From assembly GCF_947490095.1 (NCBI RefSeq), contig NZ_CANLFS010000006.1, positions 62,001 to 126,000 of the forward strand: DNA of 64,000 bases. The letters are read 5' to 3'. Under the pieces are notes generated by a model, which worked only from the letters and a program-made list of their open reading frames with translations, ran no database searches and was not told where the DNA came from. Position 1 is the first letter of the stretch, and every line of letters begins with the position of its first letter. Below, piece by piece: positions 37,992 through 45,958 of the stretch. The DNA is from an uncultured Halomonas sp. Its GTDB lineage: Bacteria > Pseudomonadota > Gammaproteobacteria > Pseudomonadales > Halomonadaceae. Made by a program: the position numbers and the translations under genes.

Positions 37992-38945
37992 TTATACCGC
38001 CGGCAGGCGGCGGCGCAGCGAGTGATAGCGCGCCTCTAGGCCTTCGAAGAGGGTCTGGCGCAGCCAGGTATGGCCGGCATCAGCATGGTGGCGTTCATGC
38101 CACACCAGCCAGTAGGAAAAGGACGCCACCTCCAGGGGCAGCCGCCGCAGCGCCAGCGGCCAGTGCTCAACCACGCTGGCGGCGAGACACCCCGGCACGC
38201 ACAACAGCAGGTCACTGTGCTGGGTGGCCGAAAAGCTCGCCAGGAAGTGCGGCTGACGCAGGCTGACGTGTCGCGTCAGGCCCTGCCTGGCCAGGGCCAG
38301 ATCCACCGCACCGCGATCATCGCCACCCATGCTGATCAGCTGATGATCGGCCTCCAGGAAGGCCTCCAGCGTGAAGGCCGCCTCGGGCGCCCGGGCCAGC
38401 GGATGCCCCTCGCGCATTACACAGACGAAATGGTCGCGACCCAGCTCGCGGCCGTGCACGTTGGCCGGCACATGCTCGCCGAGAACACAGAGCGCCAGCT
38501 CGGGGCCGCCCTCGTCGAGCCTCTGCTCGATGCTGCCGCTGGAGGCCTGAACATCCAGGCGCAGGTGGGGCGCCTGCTGCTTGAGGATCTGCCACTGGGG
38601 CGCCAGGAAGGCGTGCATGCCATAGTCGGTGGACGCCAGCTGAAAGCGGCGACGGGTACTGGCCGGATCGAACGTGGGTGGCGCCAGCAGCGCCCCCAGC
38701 TCTTCCAGCAGGCGTTCCAGGGGTGGCCCCAGCGCCTCGGCCCTGGCCGTGGGGCGCAGCCCACGATGCGTGCGCACGAACAGCGGGTCATCGAAGGCCA
38801 GGCGCAGCCTCGACAGGGTCCGTGACACCGCGGGCTGGCTGAGATTGAGGCGCTGGGCGGCCCGGGTGACGCTGCGGGAGTCCAGCAACGCATGCAGAGT
38901 CACCAGGGCATTCAGGTCGTGGCGGGCGAGATCGGCGAGGTGCAT
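37992..38945 (-). CDS. LysR-family regulator, divergent from the MDR reductase gene
   Basis: This LysR regulator of about 317 residues has a NodD/SyrM-like N-terminus (LARHDLNALVTLHALLDSRSVTRAAQRLNLSQPAVSRTLSRLR). The effector domain shows FQLASTDYGMHAFLAP and LLCVPGCLAASVVEHWPL. The ATG at 38945 is preferred over a GTG two codons upstream because AAGG lies 7 nt before it. It faces the reductase gene at 39136 across a region with a 26-bp dyad, probably its operator. It converges on the preceding LysR gene with a 25-bp gap. Confidence 0.85.
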   Translation of the reverse strand: MHLADLARHDLNALVTLHALLDSRSVTRAAQRLNLSQPAVSRTLSRLRLAFDDPLFVRTHRGLRPTARAEALGPPLERLLEELGALLAPPTFDPASTRRRFQLASTDYGMHAFLAPQWQILKQQAPHLRLDVQASSGSIEQRLDEGGPELALCVLGEHVPANVHGRELGRDHFVCVMREGHPLARAPEAAFTLEAFLEADHQLISMGGDDRGAVDLALARQGLTRHVSLRQPHFLASFSATQHSDLLLCVPGCLAASVVEHWPLALRRLPLEVASFSYWLVWHERHHADAGHTWLRQTLFEGLEARYHSLRRRLPAV

Positions 38946-39002
38946 GGGCACGCCTTCATGGTGGTGGGCATCGGTATTTCAATGGCCATGGTATCAGCTT
39001 TG

Positions 39003-39028
39003 TGCATATTGCTTTTAAGCAACTTGCA
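39003..39028. promoter_or_regulatory. 26-bp dyad, candidate LysR operator
   Basis: TGCA-TA-TTGCTT-TT-AAGCAA-CT-TGCA is a two-step inverted repeat (6-bp inner arms, 4-bp outer arms) between the divergent LysR (38945) and reductase (39136) genes. Position and symmetry suggest the binding site of the adjacent LysR protein. Confidence 0.5.
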
Positions 39029-39135
39029 TTGGCGTGATATCACTCGAATGCCGTAGCATTGATGCATCGCTGATGAGGAGCGGGACTTCGACCCGTATGC
39101 CCTCCTGCAGAGACCCGAGACACCAAGGAGTTTCC

Positions 39136-40134
39136 ATGCAAAGCCGCTATTTCACGATTCATGAACATCCCCAGGGCATGCCCGCCCCCGAGCTGTTCCA
39201 ACTCGAAACGACCGAGCTGGCCGCCCTGGCGGAAGGCGAGGTGCGCGTTCGCAACGCCTGGCTCTCCGTCGACCCCTATATGCGTGGACGCATGTCCGGC
39301 GTCACGACCTACATCGACCCCTTCACGCTCGGCAAGCCCCTGGAAGGCGCCGCCGTGGGTGAGGTCATCGAGTCCCGGGATGCCCGCTTCAAGGAGGGCG
39401 ACAAGGTTCGCCACATGGGCGGCTGGCGCGATATCGCCCAGCTCCCCGGCGACCAGCTCGAGCCACTGCCGACCTTCGATGTGCCGCCCCAGGCCTATTT
39501 GGGCGTCCTGGGCATGCCGGGCACTACCGCCTGGGTGGGCCTTAACGTGATCGCCGACATGCAGGAAGGCGACAACGTGCTGGTCAGCGCCGCCGGCGGC
39601 GCCGTGGGCTCGCTTGCGGTACAGCTGGCCAAGGCCAAGGGCGGCACCGTGGTCGGCATCGCCGGCGACCCGAAGAAGCTGGAATGGCTCGAATCCCACG
39701 GCATCAAGGCCGTCAGCTACCGCGACAAGGATGCTAGCCAGCTGAGCCAGGCGCTCAAGGACGCCTGCCCCGAGGGCTTCGATGTCTATTACGAAAACGT
39801 CGGCGGCGACTGCCTGGAAGCGGCCCTCGATAACCTCAGGGTCGGTGCCCGCATCGCCATCTGCGGCATGATCTCACGCTACAACGACGAAGGCCCCGCC
39901 GCCGGCCCCGCCAACCTGGCGATGCTGCTGATTCGCCGCGCACGCGCCGAGGGCTTTATCGTCTTCGATCACTGGCAGCATCACGGCGACTTCCTGAACG
40001 AGTTCGGCCCGCGTGTCGCCAAGGGCGAGATTGACTATCAGGAAACCGTCATGGAAGGGCTGGAGAGTACGCCGGAGGCCTTCCGAGCCCTCTTCACCGG
40101 CGGCAACCAGGGCAAGATGCTGGTCAAGCTCTAA
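39136..40134 (+). CDS. NADP-dependent MDR oxidoreductase (CurA/prostaglandin-reductase-like)
   Basis: This 332-residue zinc-free medium-chain reductase opens with RVRNAWLSVDPYMRGRM and has the nucleotide-binding glycine motif SAAGGAVGSLAVQLAK. The NADP-contacting region is GIAGDPKKLEWL, and FDVYYENVGGDCLEAAL is typical of the alkenal/curcumin reductase group. It would reduce activated C=C bonds using NADPH in the cytoplasm. The start at 39136 has GGAG 6 nt upstream. It is probably controlled by the divergent LysR gene. Natural substrate unknown. Confidence 0.88.
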   Translation: MQSRYFTIHEHPQGMPAPELFQLETTELAALAEGEVRVRNAWLSVDPYMRGRMSGVTTYIDPFTLGKPLEGAAVGEVIESRDARFKEGDKVRHMGGWRDIAQLPGDQLEPLPTFDVPPQAYLGVLGMPGTTAWVGLNVIADMQEGDNVLVSAAGGAVGSLAVQLAKAKGGTVVGIAGDPKKLEWLESHGIKAVSYRDKDASQLSQALKDACPEGFDVYYENVGGDCLEAALDNLRVGARIAICGMISRYNDEGPAAGPANLAMLLIRRARAEGFIVFDHWQHHGDFLNEFGPRVAKGEIDYQETVMEGLESTPEAFRALFTGGNQGKMLVKL

Positions 40135-40144
40135 GCCTTCCCCT

Positions 40145-40177
40145 CGCCAGGCGCCGATAAGATAAGCGCGCCTGGCG
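40145..40177 (+). terminator. Hairpin after the MDR reductase gene
   Basis: CGCCAGGCGC pairs with GCGCCTGGCG around a 13-nt loop, 10 bp after the stop codon. No T-run follows. Confidence 0.5.
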
Positions 40178-40181
40178 GCCG

Positions 40182-40216
40182 GCTCGTGACCGCCGAGACA
40201 CCCCGCGGTCACGAGC
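40182..40216 (-). terminator. Hairpin at the end of the thioesterase gene
   Basis: GCTCGTGACCGC and GCGGTCACGAGC form a perfect 12-bp stem that overlaps the thioesterase stop codon (40209). It probably ends the minus-strand transcript. Confidence 0.5.
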
Positions 40217-40715
40217 GCTCCGCTAACACCGCATAGTCGCCCCGGGCCTTTAGACAAAGGGTGTCATCGCACCATAGTCGCTGTACCAGGGTGATGCGCC
40301 CGCGCCCCTTCTCCTTCAGATGCCGGGCCAGGTTCTCGGGGCCCTCCTCTTGCTCGGGCAGGCATTCCAGCCGATAGTCGCCGGTCACCGGCGCCAGGAA
40401 GCGCTGGCCGGCATCGGCCACGACGACATCGCGGCTAATGCCGTGCCGGCGCAACCAGAGGGTCGTCCAGCACCAGCCCAGCAGGGTCGTCTGGGCGGCA
40501 AGCGCGCCGCCGAAGCCGGTGCCCTTGTCGTTGAGGTTGGGGGCGAGCGCCAGCGACCAGCTTAGCCGGTCGCCCTCGCGGCGCATCTCGCGGATCCCCA
40601 GGCTCCGAACCAGGGGAATCGCCTCGCCTAGCCAGGCGAGGAACGCGAGGGGGTCATCCTCGCCGCCCTGAGGCGGCAGCGGGAGTCGCGGATGAGGAGC
40701 GCCGATCTCACGCAT
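40209..40715 (-). CDS. YiiD-C-terminal-like hotdog thioesterase
   Basis: This 168-residue protein has a putative thioesterase (hotdog) domain. Markers are LSWSLALAPNLNDKGTGFGGALAAQTTLLGWCWT, where the NDKGTGFGG loop is the family signature, and VVADAGQRFLAPVTGD. It corresponds to the C-terminal domain of E. coli YiiD without the acetyltransferase half. Acyl substrate unknown. It begins 1 nt after the nitroreductase stop and is likely co-transcribed with it. Confidence 0.8.
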   Translation of the reverse strand: MREIGAPHPRLPLPPQGGEDDPLAFLAWLGEAIPLVRSLGIREMRREGDRLSWSLALAPNLNDKGTGFGGALAAQTTLLGWCWTTLWLRRHGISRDVVVADAGQRFLAPVTGDYRLECLPEQEEGPENLARHLKEKGRGRITLVQRLWCDDTLCLKARGDYAVLAERS

Positions 40716-40716
40716 C

Positions 40717-41277
40717 TCAACGCCAGCGTTCGACGAAGCCGCCGATCTCGTGCTCGGGAATCGGCTTGTGGCGCCCGCCGAGCGTGCCGAGGTAGATGAA
40801 GGCGATCAGCTCGTCGTCGTCGTCCAATCCCAGTCCCTTGCGTACCACCGGGTCGAAGGCGTACTTGCCGCTGCGCCACATGGCGCCGAGCCCCTGGGCG
40901 TGGGCGGCGAGCAGGATGGCGTGGGCCGCGCAGCCGGCCGAGATCACCTGCTCCATCTTCGGCACCTTGGGCACTTCCGGGGCTACCTTGGCAACCACGG
41001 CGATCACCATGGGGGCACGCAGGGGCTTCTTGCGGGCGGCGTTCAGGGCGGTATCGCCCACCTGGGGGTCCTCACGATACTCCGCCTCGGCAAACAGCTC
41101 CCCCAACCGCTCCCGGCCTTCGCCGGAAAACTCGATAAACCGCCAGGGACGCAGCTCCTTGTGGTCCGGCGCCCGCAGGGCCGCACGATAGATGGCCTCG
41201 AGTTGTTCGGCATCGGGCGCCGGGGCCATCAGCTTGCCCATGGAGCTGCGTTCATGCAGCAGCGTCATCGCGTCCAT
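40717..41277 (-). CDS. YdjA-like nitroreductase
   Basis: This small FMN-dependent nitroreductase has about 186 residues. It has the flavin-binding start LLHERSSMGKLMAPAPDAEQL, the conserved APDHKELRPWRFI, and GAMWRSGKYAFDPVVRKGLGL. The length matches YdjA/YlbE-type minimal nitroreductases. The ATG at 41277 follows AGGGAGAGATAACG. It would be a cytoplasmic reductase of nitro compounds or quinones; the physiological substrate is unknown. Confidence 0.87.
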   Translation of the reverse strand: MDAMTLLHERSSMGKLMAPAPDAEQLEAIYRAALRAPDHKELRPWRFIEFSGEGRERLGELFAEAEYREDPQVGDTALNAARKKPLRAPMVIAVVAKVAPEVPKVPKMEQVISAGCAAHAILLAAHAQGLGAMWRSGKYAFDPVVRKGLGLDDDDELIAFIYLGTLGGRHKPIPEHEIGGFVERWR

Positions 41278-41450
41278 CGTTATCTCTCCCTTGGTCCATC
41301 GATCAAACAGCGCATATCGCCTTGCTGGCACAGTCATTCGGCCGCGCGCGTCTTGTCTGGAATCACGCCCTGGCCTATCGCGATGAGCGTATCAGCAACG
41401 GGATGAAGCCGTCTCGTCCGCTATCGTGGCGGCGTGGCCGCCCCGGCGGC

Positions 41451-42287
41451 CTATTGCCTGGCCAGACGCAGCGGCTCGGGAGGCCGCTGCCCCGGCGTGG
41501 CTCGCCAGGGGCTGATATCGAGGCCGCCGCGGCGCACGTAGCGCGCCAGCACCAGCAGTCGCTCCGGCCGGGCATGGTGCATCAGGTCCATGAAGATATG
41601 CTCCACGCAATGCTCGTGGAAGTCCTGGTGCTGACGATAGCCCACCAGGTAGCGCAACAGCTCGGCTCGGTCGAGCCGCGGCCCGCGATAGCGTATCAAC
41701 ACGCTGCCCCAGTCGGGCTGGCCGGTGACCGGACAGTTGGACTTGAGCAGGTGGGAATAAAGGGTCTCCTCCACGATATCCTCACCGGCGACCAGGCGCT
41801 CGCCGCCAACCGGCGTATAGTCGCTGATCTCGATATCCTGCTCGTCCAGGCTCTCCCCGGGAAGGCGACGCGGCATCAGCGCCGCGTCATCGACTCCGAA
41901 CAGCTCGACGCCGACTGCTGCCCCGGCGACCCGGGCCAGGTCGCGCTCCAGCGTCTCGATCACCGCCTCGGGGCCGTCGAAGCGAGTCTGGTTGAAGCCG
42001 TTGAGGTAGAGCTTCCAGGACTTGGATTCGATCAGGTTGGGCGAGGCCGCCGGCAGGCGAAAGCGCGCCACGGCCACCACCGGCTTGCCCCGCGCATTGA
42101 GCCAGCTGACCTCGAAGGCGTGCCACTCGTCCTCGCCGACGAAGGGCAAGGCGCCCTCCTCGATGCCCAGCGGTACGCGGTTGGCGGCACGCGGAATCGC
42201 ATAGAGCAGCGAGGCATCATAGTGCTGGGGATAGGCGGATTCGCGCCCCAGCGGGGCCTCCGCCAGGGTCTCGGGACGCTGGCTCAT
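41451..42287 (-). CDS. queF: NADPH-dependent 7-cyano-7-deazaguanine reductase (long form)
   Basis: This 278-residue bimodular QueF reduces preQ0 to preQ1 in queuosine synthesis. The catalytic cysteine is Cys185 in LLKSNCPVTGQPDWG. The substrate and NADPH motifs are ESKSWKLYLNGFNQTRF (N-terminal module) and YRQHQDFHEHCVEHIF (C-terminal module). The length agrees with the E. coli type. The start codon overlaps the stop of an ABC-2 permease gene (ATGA), so it is the last gene of an exporter operon, an uncommon partner for queF. Confidence 0.95.
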   Translation of the reverse strand: MSQRPETLAEAPLGRESAYPQHYDASLLYAIPRAANRVPLGIEEGALPFVGEDEWHAFEVSWLNARGKPVVAVARFRLPAASPNLIESKSWKLYLNGFNQTRFDGPEAVIETLERDLARVAGAAVGVELFGVDDAALMPRRLPGESLDEQDIEISDYTPVGGERLVAGEDIVEETLYSHLLKSNCPVTGQPDWGSVLIRYRGPRLDRAELLRYLVGYRQHQDFHEHCVEHIFMDLMHHARPERLLVLARYVRRGGLDISPWRATPGQRPPEPLRLARQ

Positions 42288-43057
42288 GAGCGGATCCCCT
42301 TGCCGCGCTCCAGCATCCACAGGGCCACGGCGAACAGCACCACGATAAAGGCGAAGATGGCGGCCAGGGCCCAGCCCACGGGGATGTCCGAGACGCCGAG
42401 GAAACCGTAGCGGAACACGTTCACCATGTAGAGGATGGGGTTGAGCATCGAGACGCCCTGCCAGAAGTCCGGCAGCAGCGAGATGGAATAGAAGACCCCG
42501 CCCAGATAAGTCAGCGGCGTCAGGATAAAGGTCGGCACGATGGAGATATCATCGAACTTCTTGCCCAGCAAGGCGTTGATAAAGCCACCGATGGCGAACA
42601 GCGCTGCCGTCAGCACCACCACCAGCACGGTCAGCACCGGGTGCGCCACGCTCAGGCGGGTGAAGAACAGCGACACGACCGTCACGATCAGGCCGACCCC
42701 CAGCCCGCGCGCCATGCCGCCGAGCACGAAGCCGGAGAGAATCACCCAGTTGGGCATCGGCGATACCATCATCTCCTCCACGCTGCGCTGGAACTTGTTG
42801 GAGAAGAACGAGGACGCGACGTTGGAGTAGCTGTTGGTGATCACCGCCATCATGATCAACCCGGGGACGATGAAGTCCATGTAGGTATAGCCATCCATCT
42901 CCCCGATGCGCGACCCGATCAGGTTGCCGAAGATGATGAAGTACATCGTCATGGTGATCGACGGCGGCAGCAGGGTCTGGGGCCAGATGCGCGTGAAACG
43001 CTTGATCTCCTTGACGACCAGGGTCCAGAGGGCGATGGCGATCTGCTGGGGGCTCAT
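42284..43057 (-). CDS. ABC-2 type exporter permease (YadH-like)
   Basis: This 257-residue six-helix permease of the YadH/ABC-2 class begins IALWTLVVKEIKRFTRIWPQTLLPPSITMTMYFIIFG. It contains FSNKFQRSVEEMMVSPMPNW (conserved cytoplasmic helix) and ILTPLTYLGGVFYSISLLPDFWQ. It pairs with the ATPase encoded just upstream (ATGA overlap) and is coupled downstream to queF. Exported substrate unknown. Confidence 0.9.
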   Translation of the reverse strand: MSPQQIAIALWTLVVKEIKRFTRIWPQTLLPPSITMTMYFIIFGNLIGSRIGEMDGYTYMDFIVPGLIMMAVITNSYSNVASSFFSNKFQRSVEEMMVSPMPNWVILSGFVLGGMARGLGVGLIVTVVSLFFTRLSVAHPVLTVLVVVLTAALFAIGGFINALLGKKFDDISIVPTFILTPLTYLGGVFYSISLLPDFWQGVSMLNPILYMVNVFRYGFLGVSDIPVGWALAAIFAFIVVLFAVALWMLERGKGIRS

Positions 43058-44028
43058 GCGCGTGCCTCCTTGTCCTTGTCGGCGGCGGCGGACTCATCCA
43101 GGGCCTTGTTGCCCTGCTCCACCATGGAGACGAACATCTCCTCGAGGCGGTTGGCGCGGTTGCGCATGGACACCACCTGGATCCCCTGGCGGGAGAGCGC
43201 CTCGAAGACATCATTGAGGCGCTGGCCGCGATGCACCGCCACGGCGAGCTGCGCCGGCTCCGATTGCGTGACCTCGAAGCCCGGCACGTCCGGCGCCGCA
43301 TCCAGCGCATGCGCCAGGTCGAACAGGAAGGTCTCGGTATCCAGCTCCATCAAGAGGTCACGCACGCTGGTGTTCCGAATGATCTCGCCGTGGTTGATGA
43401 TGGCCACGTTGCGACACAGGCTTTCGGCTTCTTCCAGATAGTGGGTAGTGAGGATGATGGTGGTGCCCTCCTCGCGGTTGATGCGGCGCATGTACTCCCA
43501 CATGCTGCGGCGCAGCTCGATATCCACCCCGGCGGTAGGCTCATCGAGGATCAACAGCTTGGGCCGATGCATCAGGGCCCGGGCGATCATCAGGCGGCGC
43601 TTCATGCCACCGGAGAGCATCCGCGCGCTGCCGTTGCGCTTGTCCCACAACCCCAGGTCACGCAGCAGTTCCTCGGCCCGGGGCAGCGCCTCGCGGTGCG
43701 ACATGCCGTAGTAGCCGGCCTGGGCCAGCACGATGTCCAGGACCTTCTCGAACTGGTTGAAGTTGAACTCCTGGGGCACCACGCCCAGGTGATACTTGGC
43801 ACGGGCGAAGTCACGATCGATATCGATTCCGAAGATCGATACCTTGCCTTCGCTCTTCTGCACCAGCGAACAGACCACGCCCAGGGTGGTGGACTTGCCG
43901 GCACCGTTGGGGCCAAGCATCGCGAAAAAGTCGCCCTCGGCAACATCGAGGTCGATGCCCTTGAGGGCCTGGAAGCCATTGCCGTAGACCTTGGTCAGGC
44001 CACGGATGGACAGAGCCGGTTCGGCCAT
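43054..44028 (-). CDS. ABC-2 type exporter ATPase (YadG-like)
   Basis: This ATPase has about 324 residues. Walker A is MLGPNGAGKSTTLGVVCSL, followed by Q-loop VVPQEFNFNQFEKV, signature MLSGGMKRRLMIARAL, Walker B LLILDEPTAGVD and H-loop LTTHYLEEAE. A C-terminal extension of about 100 residues follows (LFDLAHALDAAPDVPGFEV). The ATG at 44028 has AAGGA 7 nt upstream. It is the first gene of the exporter-queF operon and is divergent from the riboswitch-controlled transporter. Confidence 0.9.
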   Translation of the reverse strand: MAEPALSIRGLTKVYGNGFQALKGIDLDVAEGDFFAMLGPNGAGKSTTLGVVCSLVQKSEGKVSIFGIDIDRDFARAKYHLGVVPQEFNFNQFEKVLDIVLAQAGYYGMSHREALPRAEELLRDLGLWDKRNGSARMLSGGMKRRLMIARALMHRPKLLILDEPTAGVDIELRRSMWEYMRRINREEGTTIILTTHYLEEAESLCRNVAIINHGEIIRNTSVRDLLMELDTETFLFDLAHALDAAPDVPGFEVTQSEPAQLAVAVHRGQRLNDVFEALSRQGIQVVSMRNRANRLEEMFVSMVEQGNKALDESAAADKDKEARA

Positions 44029-44192
44029 GCGCAATCCTTGAAACGATTCGGGGTTTGAGTGCGGGGCTGCCGCAATCACTAAGCTGCTAACGATATGCGG
44101 GCGATGCCCTACCGATTCAAGCGGGCCTGGCGGTTTTCAGCGGGTCTTCGCACCGTGTTGACCCCGTGACGCCGGGGCCCTAAGCTGGCATC

Positions 44193-44301
44193 CATTCCTA
44201 GGGGGGTCCTGACGGACTGAGACTCCGACACCGTGTCCAGACGACACGCTGCCGGTAACCCTTCGAACCTGATCCGGGTCATGCCGGCGAAGGGAAGGAA
44301 G
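44193..44301 (+). promoter_or_regulatory. TPP riboswitch (THI element) upstream of the SSS transporter
   Basis: The conserved parts are in order: P1 strand TTCC with TAGGGGGGTCC, the pyrimidine-binding ACTGAGAC at 44216-44223, and GTAACCCTTCGAACC. These are followed by TGATCCGGGTCATGCC and GCGAAGGGAAGGAA closing P1. This is the thiamine-pyrophosphate aptamer. About 95 nt separate it from the ATG at 44396, space for an expression platform over the GGGAG ribosome binding site. Confidence 0.93.
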
Positions 44302-44395
44302 TGCCATACGGCCACGTTTCCCACCCAACGCAACTGCGTCCTCTCGTAGCGACGCTCGGCATCGCACCGGGCCTTTCCATGCTAGGGAGAACGTC

Positions 44396-45838
44396 ATGCT
44401 ATCGACCGCCCACGCCTTCGGGTGGCTAATCGCCTTCTCGGTGCTGTTCGCCGTGCCGGGGATGCTCTATGCCCGCCGCCATAACGAGAGCCTCGAAGAC
44501 TTCATCATCGCCCGCAACAGTCAGGGCGCCACCGCCACGGTACTGACCCTGATGGCCTCGACGCTGGGCACCTGGATCCTGTTCGGCCCCGCCCAGGCGG
44601 CCTCCTGGGGCGGCCTGGGCGCCATTGCCGGCTATGCACTGGGCTCGCTGGCACCCCGCTGGATGATGATTCCACTGGGGCGGCGCCTTCGCGAGCTCTC
44701 GCCGGGCGGCCACTCACTCACCGAGTTCGTGATGAGCCGCTACGGGCGCCCCATGTACGCCTTCACCCTGGTCATCATGCTGTTCTATCTGTTCATCTCC
44801 CTGGCCGCGGGGATCACCGCCATCGCCAAGATGGTCGGGCTGCTGGCACCGGTCCCGCTGTGGGCGACCAGCTCGGTGGTCATGGCCGCCACCCTGCTCT
44901 ACACCCTGTATGGCGGCCTGCGCGCCTCGATCTTCACCGACAAGGTGCAGATGGTCGTGATCATGCCGCTGCTCGCCGTGCTGCTGATCGTCGGCTGGCA
45001 GGCCGCCGGCGGCGTCGGCCCGACCCTCGCCGGGCTCGAGGCGACGGCGCCGCAGCTGCTCGACATCACCGACCCGGTAGGCCTCAAGGCCGGCCTCACC
45101 TTCTTCCTGGCCGTGATGCTGACCGGGCTCTTCTATCAGGGCAACTGGCAGCGCGTCTACGCGGCCCGGAGCAACCGCGCCGTGGGCCTGGGCTTTCTGC
45201 TCGGCGGCCTGCTGAGTGCGCCGATGATCTTCGTGATGGGCCTGTTCGGCCTGGCGTTCGTGGGGCTGGGGCTGGCCGGCGATGGCTCGGTCGCACTGTT
45301 CAGCGTGCTGCTCGCCGACATCCCCGGCTGGTTCGCCGTGGGCCTGATCCTGCTGGGACTGGCGCTGGTCATGAGCAGCGCCGATACCACCATCAGTGCC
45401 GCCTCGAGCCTGATCGCCGTCGACGGCGGGCGCCTGCTGCCCAAGGCCAGTGACCAACGGTTGATGCGCCTGTCGCGCTGGCTGATCCTGCTGCTGGCCC
45501 TGCCGGTGACCTTCGTGGCCGCCCAGGGCTACAGCGTGCTCTACCTCTTCCTGCTGGCCGACCTGTTCTGCTGCGCGGCCGCCTTCCCGGTGTTCTTCGG
45601 GCTCTTCCACCGCCGCTTCGACGGCCGCGCCGCGGTACTCGCCACCCTCAGCGGCCTGGTCGCCGGCCTCATCCTCTTCCCGGCCCCGGGCGACGCCCTG
45701 AACACCCTGATGGAATCCTTCCTGCTGGCCACCTTCATGCCGGTCGTGACGGGCCTGACACTGCTGGTCCTGCTGCCGGCGAAGCAGCGCTTCGACTTTA
45801 CCGCGCTGGGTGCCGGCGCCCGGCGCTTCGAAGGCTAA
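44396..45838 (+). CDS. SSS-family transporter under TPP control (ThiV-like)
   Basis: This 480-residue sodium:solute symporter has about 13 helices. It begins LIAFSVLFAVPGMLYARRHNESLEDFIIARNSQG and has GPAQAASWGGLGAIAGYALGS, FTDKVQMVVIMPLLAVL and LGLALVMSSADTTISAASSLIAVDG, the conserved sodium-site region. The TPP riboswitch directly upstream implies that it imports thiamine or a precursor such as hydroxymethylpyrimidine. TPP-regulated SSS transporters have been proposed under the name ThiV, and I infer the same role. It converges with the SDR-monooxygenase operon, which has its own TPP riboswitch. The start has AGGGAGAACGTC before the ATG. Confidence 0.85.
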   Translation: MLSTAHAFGWLIAFSVLFAVPGMLYARRHNESLEDFIIARNSQGATATVLTLMASTLGTWILFGPAQAASWGGLGAIAGYALGSLAPRWMMIPLGRRLRELSPGGHSLTEFVMSRYGRPMYAFTLVIMLFYLFISLAAGITAIAKMVGLLAPVPLWATSSVVMAATLLYTLYGGLRASIFTDKVQMVVIMPLLAVLLIVGWQAAGGVGPTLAGLEATAPQLLDITDPVGLKAGLTFFLAVMLTGLFYQGNWQRVYAARSNRAVGLGFLLGGLLSAPMIFVMGLFGLAFVGLGLAGDGSVALFSVLLADIPGWFAVGLILLGLALVMSSADTTISAASSLIAVDGGRLLPKASDQRLMRLSRWLILLLALPVTFVAAQGYSVLYLFLLADLFCCAAAFPVFFGLFHRRFDGRAAVLATLSGLVAGLILFPAPGDALNTLMESFLLATFMPVVTGLTLLVLLPAKQRFDFTALGAGARRFEG

Positions 45839-45861
45839 AAAACGCCCCGTCGAGGGGCGTT
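45838..45861. terminator. Terminator between the two convergent thiamine-regulated units
   Basis: AAACGCCCC-GTCGA-GGGGCGTTT follows the transporter stop directly. A-rich on one side and T-rich on the other, it could work in both directions. Confidence 0.75.
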
Positions 45862-45895
45862 TGGCGTCCTGGAGCATCTCTCAAGGGCTCGATGG

Positions 45896-45958
45896 TGCCG
45901 GGTGTTAAGCGCTGGGTGCCAGGTGTTAAGCGCTGGGGGCCAGGCGTGAAGCGCTAGG
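45896..45958. repeat. Three tandem copies of a 21-bp repeat
   Basis: Copies at 45896-45916, 45917-45937 and 45938-45958 share the core GGTGTTAAGCGCTGGG (third copy diverged to GGCGTGAAGCGCTAGG). The last overlaps the stop codon of the monooxygenase gene. Confidence 0.88.
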
